10,819 nucleotides of DNA from Anaerolineae bacterium (lineage in GTDB: Bacteria; Chloroflexota; Anaerolineae; B4-G1; SLSP01): positions 1 to 10,819 of the forward strand of contig JAFGKB010000324.1 of assembly GCA_016928755.1 (NCBI GenBank), in the 5' to 3' direction. The translations under genes and the position numbers were made by a program. Below, in pieces: positions 6,034 through 10,819 of this stretch. Under the pieces are notes generated by a model, which ran no database searches, was not told the origin of the DNA, and saw nothing but the letters and a program-made list of their open reading frames with translations. Every line of letters starts with the position of its first letter. The first letter of the stretch is position 1.

Positions 6034-7146
6034 ATGAAGGAAAAAGCGCATATGTCGTTTTGGGGTATCGGTCCCCTTTTTGTCATCTTGAGTCTTTCGA
6101 TTACTCTTCCGGTTGGATACCTTGCTTATCAATATAGAACCCGTTTCACACTGGCTTTCGCTCCGGTTTTGTTTTACATTACCGGGTTGCTTGTCTTGTT
6201 AATTGGGGTGTGTTTCTGGGTTATTGCTGGTAGCCAGGTCGATGATTATATTAGAGAGGGAACGCTTGCCGATAAAGGTTTGTATGGAATTGTAAGACAT
6301 CCAATCTATTTCGGAATATATTTTGTCTTTACCGGCATACTTATCTGCACCCGTTCTGTGATCTTAATACCACTTATTCCCATTATCTATCTGGTATTAG
6401 CTCTGTTGTTGCGACGGGAGGAGCAAACCTTGTATATGGTATTTGGTGAGAGATTTGAGGCTTATAAGAGAGCCGTGAATTTAATCATACCTAAGCCGCA
6501 ATCTCTAGCTGTTGCCTTTTTCTATCCTGAAAAGACAAGGAACGCATTTGAGGGGCTATATATTATCAAGAGTCGAGATGTTAACCTCTATGTTTATACC
6601 GATGGTAAGGATGTTATCTGCATAGATGCGGGTTATGATGACCCTGGCATAGTGGCCGAGTTTAATACAGTAGGTTTAGATATAGACCGGGTTTCGGCTG
6701 TCTTCCTAACCCATTCGGATATTGACCATCTCGGCGGCCTGGATTTGTTTCAAAGTGCCGAAATCTATCTAGGTCGTGATGAAGAGGATTTGGTAGAGCA
6801 GTCCAGGGGACGGTTCTTCAATATCTACAAAAACAAGAGAATCCATAGACCCTATCACTTGCTTGGTGAGAACGATGTTGTCAAGACAGGGAATATTGAG
6901 GTCGAAGCGATTGAAACACCAGGGCATACCATTGGCCATATGAGTTATCTAGTGGCCGGCAAGTACCTATTTACCGGGGATGCTGTTCTCTTGCAAAATG
7001 GAGTACTGAAACCTTTCTACCGCATCCTCAGTATGGATCATAAGGCCACAATAGCCTCGGCAGAGAAAATAAAAAGGATACAGTCTATTCAATGGATTTG
7101 CACGGGCCATACCGGCATAGGTAGGGCTAGAGATTATCTCCGGTGA
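6034..7146 (+). CDS. Fusion: ICMT-like membrane methyltransferase plus metallo-beta-lactamase-fold hydrolase
   Basis: A single 370-residue frame with two domains. Residues 1-155 form a membrane domain with about four helices (10-33, 42-66, 88-108, 110-127). It carries GLYGIVRHPIYFG (82-94) and RREE (127-130) followed by FGERFEAYKR (137-146), signatures of isoprenylcysteine carboxyl methyltransferase/phospholipid methyltransferase-like enzymes that use S-adenosylmethionine. Residues 170-370 are a metallo-beta-lactamase fold: THSDIDHLGG (226-235), TPGHTIGH (H298), FTGDAVL (D316) and CTGHTG (H359). The first motif reads HxDxDH rather than HxHxDH. GGAGGT (6023-6028) lies five bases before the ATG. 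The downstream ferric-reductase-like gene has its own promoter. Each domain call is secure; the joint substrate is unknown, and membrane-embedded lipid chemistry is an inference. Confidence 0.85.
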   Translation: MKEKAHMSFWGIGPLFVILSLSITLPVGYLAYQYRTRFTLAFAPVLFYITGLLVLLIGVCFWVIAGSQVDDYIREGTLADKGLYGIVRHPIYFGIYFVFTGILICTRSVILIPLIPIIYLVLALLLRREEQTLYMVFGERFEAYKRAVNLIIPKPQSLAVAFFYPEKTRNAFEGLYIIKSRDVNLYVYTDGKDVICIDAGYDDPGIVAEFNTVGLDIDRVSAVFLTHSDIDHLGGLDLFQSAEIYLGRDEEDLVEQSRGRFFNIYKNKRIHRPYHLLGENDVVKTGNIEVEAIETPGHTIGHMSYLVAGKYLFTGDAVLLQNGVLKPFYRILSMDHKATIASAEKIKRIQSIQWICTGHTGIGRARDYLR

Positions 7147-7158
7147 ATGGGTAAAATG

Positions 7159-7183
7159 GCAACTGCTCCAGTGTGTGCTTTTT
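7159..7183 (+). terminator. Weak possible terminator after the fusion gene
   Basis: ACTG-CTC-CAGT (7162-7172) forms a short hairpin that can extend by GCA/TGC across a three-base bulge. It is followed directly by CTTTTTAT. The stem is poor, but its position 13 bases after the stop and before the next promoter fits a terminator. Confidence 0.3.
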
Positions 7184-7215
7184 ATAGCTGAATAGTTACT
7201 ATCCCCTTTTTTTAC

Positions 7216-7243
7216 TTTACATCCTGTTCGTATTGTCTATACT
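7216..7243 (+). promoter_or_regulatory. Probable promoter of the ferric-reductase-like gene
   Basis: TTTACA (7216-7221) and TATACT (7238-7243) each match the housekeeping consensus at five of six positions and are 16 bases apart. Transcription would begin near 7250, giving a leader of about 32 bases that contains the AAGGAG ribosome site. Confidence 0.6.
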
Positions 7244-7281
7244 TGTTAATGCATTCATGAATCCAATTAAGGAGAGGGTCA

Positions 7282-7893
7282 ATGAGCAAGTCCACTAAAG
7301 GTGTGTTGATTATGGTCGCGTTAGGTACAGTTATTATACTGCTGGCTGGCGTGGCTATTTTACTCAATCCAGTCGGGACCCCTATGAACTGGGGAGTTCG
7401 CGCTACTGCTATAGTGGGGTACGTGGCGGTTTTTCTGGCGGTTCTATCCTCCGCCTATATGCGTGAACTGTATCGTACCCTTGGGCGGCCTTTCTTGTGG
7501 GGCCACCATGTTCTGTCGATCTCTGGATTGGTCTTGCTGACTCTGCACCCATTAATCCTGGCTATAGAGGTTGCCAGTGCGGCGGTCTTTATTCCCCGGT
7601 TTGATTCTTTATCGCTCTTCTTACAACTTGGTGGCCGTCCGGCCCTCTACTTGATGTTTATGGCTTCCCTTGGCGCCGTACTGCGGAAGAGTTGGAAGAA
7701 AAATTGGCGCACTGTCCACCAGCTTAACTATATTGCCTTTTTACTAGGGACAGTGCATGCGGTAATGATTGGTACAGACTTTAGCCAGCCTTTCTTGCGT
7801 GTCATACCCATAGCTATGGCACTTGCCGTGAGTGCCGTATTTGTCCATAAACGGCTGAAGCAGAAACATCCTAAAAATCGTAAGAAAAACTGA
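7282..7893 (+). CDS. Ferric-reductase-like di-heme transmembrane protein
   Basis: This 203-residue membrane protein has about six helices (8-28, 40-58, 76-100, 119-134, 148-164, 171-188). Two histidine pairs with equal spacing, H76/H89 and H146/H159, are placed in facing helices as expected for two stacked b-type hemes in the ferric reductase-like transmembrane domain. H75 is an extra neighbour. The WKKNWRTVHQLNYIAF segment (138-153) is typical of that family. No flavin or NAD(P)H domain is fused or adjacent, so it must receive electrons from another partner, as MsrQ-type proteins do. The C-terminus is very basic. AAGGAG (7269-7274) precedes the ATG by seven bases, and a good promoter lies upstream. 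The family call is fair to good; the redox partner is unknown. Confidence 0.8.
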   Translation: MSKSTKGVLIMVALGTVIILLAGVAILLNPVGTPMNWGVRATAIVGYVAVFLAVLSSAYMRELYRTLGRPFLWGHHVLSISGLVLLTLHPLILAIEVASAAVFIPRFDSLSLFLQLGGRPALYLMFMASLGAVLRKSWKKNWRTVHQLNYIAFLLGTVHAVMIGTDFSQPFLRVIPIAMALAVSAVFVHKRLKQKHPKNRKKN

Positions 7894-7944
7894 AACTGAT
7901 CAAGTCTTTTCTTGAAGCTGCGGCAGTTCCCGGCTAGTACTTCC

Positions 7945-8013
7945 CTGAAAATCGGTGCATTGCACTTTCTTAAGTGCCCGTGATTTCTTAATCACGCTGC
8001 ACCTGATTTTCAG
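7945..8013 (+). repeat. 69-bp palindromic repeat element, three-way-junction fold
   Basis: The outer arms CTGAAAATCGGTGCA (7945-7959) and TGCACCTGATTTTCAG (7998-8013) pair over 15 bases with one bulged T. Inside are two perfect hairpins with the same loop: GCACTT-TCTT-AAGTGC (7962-7977) and CGTGATT-TCTT-AATCACG (7979-7996). A diverged copy in the opposite orientation lies at 36-81. The element sits between two converging genes. It resembles a REP- or MITE-type small dispersed repeat. No transposase and no clear target-site duplication were seen. It is not a tRNA: there is no T-arm consensus or acceptor end. Confidence 0.8.
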
Positions 8014-8042
8014 AGAGAGGATTACTGGTTGCCATTGTGCTT

Positions 8043-8882
8043 TTACCCACCTTGTTTCATTACGATGCTGCCTTGTGGAACCCCGATATCCTGTCCGATA
8101 ATGGGACACTTTGCCTTTAACAGGTAGAAAACCCGGGATTCACTGGGGACAGATTCGTAATTGGATTGTCCTTTTGAGATAATCACTGGGGCTTCTGCAA
8201 AACGTTTCTGGAACTCCGGTGAACAGCGATCCAGGATAGTGCCTATGGAATCCAATCCATTATCAATGATTTCGGCTATTTTATCTAATCCGGCTGCCAC
8301 AGCATCTTCATAAGTGGCATCGTTGAGTGAGGGGCCACCTTTGACCACGTAGGTCACCGGCACATCCAGGGTCTCTATTAGGACGCGGTCAAAGACAGTC
8401 TCCCCGGCGTTGTCGGCCAGGTACAGCAGGTTATCTGCTTCGCGCAGTGCAGCTTGGAAAGCTTCTATATCGTTGATGGTTGGTGGCTGACTGAGTACTT
8501 GGTCAATGGCTTGCTCTAAATCATGTTCATGATCAACAGCGAAGTCGATAACATTGCCGGCGATAGCCAGTCTGATGGCGGTGTCCAGGGGAGCGATGGA
8601 TTCTTTTACCAGCTTCTTCAGTTCTGGGTAAAAGTCCAGGGCTTGTTGGGTACTTATCCTCTTGCTCTCTTTATAAGGGTCTTGGGTCTGGGTTTCTTCT
8701 CTGATAATACGGTGAATGCGATCTCCTACTTCCGGTGGGGTAACTGTGGCATCAAACTCGGTGAGGGCGACCAAGACCCGGTGCATAATTGTGAATTGTT
8801 GTTCTTCGTCAGCTCCTGCAAAGTGCATCGCCATCAATGCTTGATTGAGGAAGCAAGGGTAACAGCCGATGTAAGTCTTCAT
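8043..8882 (-). CDS. DUF89/ARMT1-like metal-dependent phosphatase-like protein
   Basis: This 279-residue protein is a full-length member of the AF1104-type DUF89 family. Its marks are CYPCFLNQA (7-15, C7 and C10), AGNVIDF (108-114), LADNAGETVFD (155-165) with D157, N158 and E161, VVKGGPSLNDATYED (179-193), SKGQSNYES (236-244) and LKAKCP (255-260). Characterised DUF89 proteins are metal-dependent phosphatases that remove damaged or excess phospho-metabolites such as sugar phosphates. The substrate of this branch is not settled. AAGGAG (8888-8893) lies five bases before the ATG, behind a near-consensus promoter. It is divergent from the alpha/beta hydrolase/ADP-ribosylglycohydrolase operon, so the two may be regulated together. 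Confidence 0.87.
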   Translation of the reverse strand: MKTYIGCYPCFLNQALMAMHFAGADEEQQFTIMHRVLVALTEFDATVTPPEVGDRIHRIIREETQTQDPYKESKRISTQQALDFYPELKKLVKESIAPLDTAIRLAIAGNVIDFAVDHEHDLEQAIDQVLSQPPTINDIEAFQAALREADNLLYLADNAGETVFDRVLIETLDVPVTYVVKGGPSLNDATYEDAVAAGLDKIAEIIDNGLDSIGTILDRCSPEFQKRFAEAPVIISKGQSNYESVPSESRVFYLLKAKCPIIGQDIGVPQGSIVMKQGG

Positions 8883-8935
8883 TTTTTCTCCTTATTCTGT
8901 TCTAAAGCGTTAAAGCATTGGACATACATTAGAGG

Positions 8936-8963
8936 ATTCTAGCAGTCCGATGGTTTATGTCAA
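8936..8963 (-). promoter_or_regulatory. Strong promoter of the DUF89 gene
   Basis: On the minus strand a perfect TTGACA (8958-8963) and TAGAAT (8936-8941) are 16 bases apart. The -10 box is preceded by TGC, an extended -10 motif. The leader would be about 45-50 bases. Confidence 0.7.
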
Positions 8964-9006
8964 TCTTTTGAAACTATTTTATAACTGTAAATTGTGTTCG
9001 ATACTT

Positions 9007-9035
9007 TTGACTTTTGTGCATAAAACCGCTAAAAT
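9007..9035 (+). promoter_or_regulatory. Promoter of the rightward hydrolase/ADP-ribosylglycohydrolase operon
   Basis: TTGACT (9007-9012) and TAAAAT (9030-9035) each match the consensus at five of six positions with the ideal 17-base spacing. Transcription would start near 9042, about 30 bases before the ATG at 9073. It is back to back with the DUF89 promoter, 44 bases apart. Confidence 0.65.
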
Positions 9036-9072
9036 CTAAAGTATAAGTATATTGACGGAAGGAGTTTGTCAT

Positions 9073-9960
9073 ATGCTACAAGAGTATACGCAAGTTATTG
9101 AGACCCATCGTACGTCTGAAGAGATTTCTTTTTTGCAATATAGTGAGGGTGAGAGAACCTTTATCGCTTGGCATGGTATTACGTCGGTTAACCGTATGTG
9201 GTACTGGGATATTCTATGGCCAAAGGGGAAAGTTATCCTTGCCGGCCTCCCCGGTCATGGGCCGGTTGAGAATTATCCCTGGGCACACTATGCGGCCTGG
9301 ACGCCGCAGCACTTTATAGATATCGGCATCGAGACCGTGCGTAGCCATACAAATGGTACACCGGTCACTTTATTGGGGCATTCAACCGGGGGGATGATTG
9401 CTTTGGGGGTGGCCTTACAAGCCCCAGAACTTGTGGACCGCTTAATTCTTATTGCCCCTGTTATCTGGTCTGAGTTAACCGGTATTGTACGTACTTGGGA
9501 GGACGCCGCACGTTATCCCAAACTCCTGCGTGCTTTGGTAGCTGCCAGCGTTTTACCGGGACAGCGTTCTATGGTTGTCTTAAAGTCTACTTTACGGTTT
9601 TTTGCCAGTGACAATGAATCTTTTTATAATAGCCCCCTTTTAGCTCCTACATTACGTTGGGGATATTCCCATTACCAACTGTCTCCTATAGATGGTATTG
9701 CGGGTACGGCTGCGGTTCTAAGTCAGGCCGACTTGCGTCCCCTTGTTCAGGAATGCGAACTTCAAGTCCCAACTTTGTTGTTTCATGGTGTGGATGACCA
9801 TATTGTCCCCTTTACCCAATCTCTGTGGCTGTCGCAAGCTGGCTCGGTGGTTGAATTGGTGGCTTATCCTGGCGCTGGTCATATGCTGTATGTTGAACGC
9901 CAGCAACAGCTTGAGGATAAGATTAAGGCGTGGTTGGAAGATCCTCCGGGAGGTAAGTAG
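9073..9960 (+). CDS. Alpha/beta hydrolase
   Basis: A 295-residue serine hydrolase of the alpha/beta fold with a complete triad: GHSTGG (102-107, nucleophile S104), FHGVDDHIVP (238-246, acid D241 or D242) and PGAGH (base H270). The oxyanion region is AWHGITS (32-38), and PGHGPV (60-65) is typical of the lipase/esterase/lactonase-like class. A cap of helices lies about 130-215. No signal peptide is seen. The frame can be read from a TTG at 9052, but the ATG at 9073 follows AAGGAG (9058-9063) by nine bases and is preferred. The stop overlaps the GTG of the next gene by one base, and that gene's ribosome site lies inside this one. They are therefore translationally coupled. The substrate is unknown; an ester formed on an ADP-ribose-type molecule is only speculation. 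Confidence 0.85.
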   Translation: MLQEYTQVIETHRTSEEISFLQYSEGERTFIAWHGITSVNRMWYWDILWPKGKVILAGLPGHGPVENYPWAHYAAWTPQHFIDIGIETVRSHTNGTPVTLLGHSTGGMIALGVALQAPELVDRLILIAPVIWSELTGIVRTWEDAARYPKLLRALVAASVLPGQRSMVVLKSTLRFFASDNESFYNSPLLAPTLRWGYSHYQLSPIDGIAGTAAVLSQADLRPLVQECELQVPTLLFHGVDDHIVPFTQSLWLSQAGSVVELVAYPGAGHMLYVERQQQLEDKIKAWLEDPPGGK

Positions 9961-10819
9961 TGATAAACTTGCGATCTAAATTTGTGGGGTGTCTCGTTGG
10001 CAGTGCATTAGGGGATGCCATTGGAGAGCTGGCTTTTTCACATATCACCGTGCCCACTCTACGTGCGCGGATCGCACAACTTGCCACTTTAACTTACACT
10101 GACGATACCGCGATGACTCTTGGCCTGGCTGAGTCCCTAATTCAGCTTGGGGTTGTTGATGAGCAGGCATTAGGCGATATATTCCGTAAAAACTATCGGC
10201 ATGAGCCAAACCGGGGTTATGCCATTGGTCCGCCTACTATTTTCTCGCGGGTGGAGCAGGAGTCTATATCTTATGTTACGGCGGCCCAGGAACTATTTGA
10301 TGGCGAAGGTTCTTATGGTAACGGTGCCGCGATGCGTATTGCCCCTTTAGGTTTGTTGTTTTACGATAGCCCCGATCTTAATGATTGGGCGCGGCGTTCG
10401 GCTATGGTGACCCATGCCCATCCCATCGGCATTGATGGCGCGGTTGTATTGGCCTCTGCTATCTCCCAGGTAGTAACGTTAGACCCCCGCCAGCAGTTCC
10501 CATTGGGAAACTTTGCCCAACGTCTGATGACCGTTGCGCATACCCCTGAAATGCAGGAAGCTTTAGGACTTGTCCATAATATGTTGGATACGGGTGTGGA
10601 GAGTTGGAGTGTTGGGATGCGTGTGGGACAAGGTGTTGCAGCCCATAAGTCGGTACCCTTTGCCATCTATGCTTTCTTAAGGCATCCCCAGTCTTTTGTT
10701 GAGTGTCTCTTCTGTGCGGTTTTGAATGCCGGCGACCGTGATACTGTCGGGGCTATGGCCGGCGCTTTGTCCGGTGCGTACCTGGGATTTGAGAATCTCC
10801 CACAGAACTGGTTTAGTCG
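9960..10819 (+). CDS. ADP-ribosylglycohydrolase (ARH3/DraG-like), partial at 3' end
   Basis: An open frame of 286 codons that continues past the window edge. Family motifs are GSALGDAIGE (14-23), TYTDDTAMTL (45-54) with metal ligands D48 and D49, SYGNGAAMRIAPLG (118-131), THAHPIGIDGA (151-161) and NAGDRDTVGAMAGALSGAYLG (256-276) with metal ligands D259 and D261 plus T262. Such enzymes remove ADP-ribose from proteins or cleave related ADP-ribose conjugates using magnesium. The usual GDTDT reads GDRDT here. The start is GTG at 9960, one base into the previous stop, with GGGAGGT (9948-9954) five bases upstream. Only a short C-terminal piece can be missing. The family is confident; which ADP-ribose linkage it cleaves is not. 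Confidence 0.88.
   Translation, partial: MINLRSKFVGCLVGSALGDAIGELAFSHITVPTLRARIAQLATLTYTDDTAMTLGLAESLIQLGVVDEQALGDIFRKNYRHEPNRGYAIGPPTIFSRVEQESISYVTAAQELFDGEGSYGNGAAMRIAPLGLLFYDSPDLNDWARRSAMVTHAHPIGIDGAVVLASAISQVVTLDPRQQFPLGNFAQRLMTVAHTPEMQEALGLVHNMLDTGVESWSVGMRVGQGVAAHKSVPFAIYAFLRHPQSFVECLFCAVLNAGDRDTVGAMAGALSGAYLGFENLPQNWFS

Noticed and set aside
5892..6137. 81-codon plus-strand frame overlapping the fusion gene
   Set aside because: No ribosome site, Cys/Ser-rich unlikely composition, and it runs into the well-supported fusion gene in another frame.
7147..7191. 14-codon frame directly after the fusion gene
   Set aside because: It has no ribosome site and overlaps the weak terminator-like hairpin.
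7945..8013. Cloverleaf-like fold resembling a tRNA
   Set aside because: There are only two internal hairpins, no T-loop consensus, no anticodon arm geometry and an AT-rich 15-bp outer stem, so it is not a tRNA.
8523..8942. 139-codon plus-strand frame opposite the DUF89 gene
   Set aside because: It is antisense to a gene with clear family motifs and runs across its promoter region.
9052..9072. TTG start for the alpha/beta hydrolase at 9052
   Set aside because: The AAGGAG site at 9058-9063 lies after this codon and serves the ATG at 9073.
10361..10666. 101-codon minus-strand frame near the right end
   Set aside because: It is antisense to the ADP-ribosylglycohydrolase gene, which has clear motifs throughout.
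1..10819. CRISPR array, insertion sequence with transposase, or prophage genes
   Set aside because: No regularly spaced direct repeats, transposase motifs or phage structural genes were found on either strand.

Overview
This is a bacterial chromosomal window of moderate GC content and dense gene packing. Most genes have strong AGGAGG-type ribosome binding sites. The content is a lipobox lipoprotein, MgtC, PspC, an AF1104-type DUF89 protein, M48/Ste24-like and ICMT-like membrane proteins, and an ARH3-like hydrolase. This fits an anaerobic or environmental Gram-positive-type or Chloroflexota-like bacterium, but taxonomy cannot be fixed from sequence reading alone. No rRNA, tRNA, CRISPR array, intact transposase, phage gene or origin was seen.

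Layout. 1-1953 (+): a degenerate copy of a small palindromic repeat, then a YhhN/lysoplasmalogenase-family membrane protein and an M48 (Ste24-like) membrane zinc protease, probably one transcript. 1964-1990: a terminator hairpin between converging genes. 2027-5569 (-): five genes pointing left: a DUF3828-type lipoprotein, an esterase/peptidase-like alpha/beta hydrolase, an MgtC/DUF4010 membrane protein, a stand-alone RelA/SpoT-type HD hydrolase with a possible 10-residue leader peptide in front, and a one-domain PspC protein. 5570-6033: a gene-poor divergent intergenic stretch with a GC-rich hairpin and an unexplained open frame. 6034-7146 (+): a fusion of an isoprenylcysteine-methyltransferase-like membrane domain to a metallo-beta-lactamase-fold domain. 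7282-7893 (+): a ferric-reductase-like di-heme membrane domain with its own promoter. 7945-8013: the best copy of the repeat, foldable as a three-way junction. 8043-8882 (-): a DUF89 metal-dependent phosphatase-like protein. 8883-9072: a divergent promoter region with two near-consensus promoters. 9073-9960 (+): an alpha/beta hydrolase, translationally coupled by a 1-base overlap to an ARH3-like ADP-ribosylglycohydrolase that starts with GTG at 9960 and runs off the window end.

Themes. Many products act at or in the membrane: lipid ether or plasmalogen turnover, membrane proteolysis, membrane methyl transfer, heme-linked electron transfer, and PspC/MgtC stress. Others are small hydrolases of damaged or signalling metabolites: the ppGpp-type HD protein, DUF89, ADP-ribosylglycohydrolase and two alpha/beta hydrolases. 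No single known pathway joins them. The most unusual items are the two-copy repeat in inverted orientation with twin identical loops, and the methyltransferase/metallo-beta-lactamase fusion.
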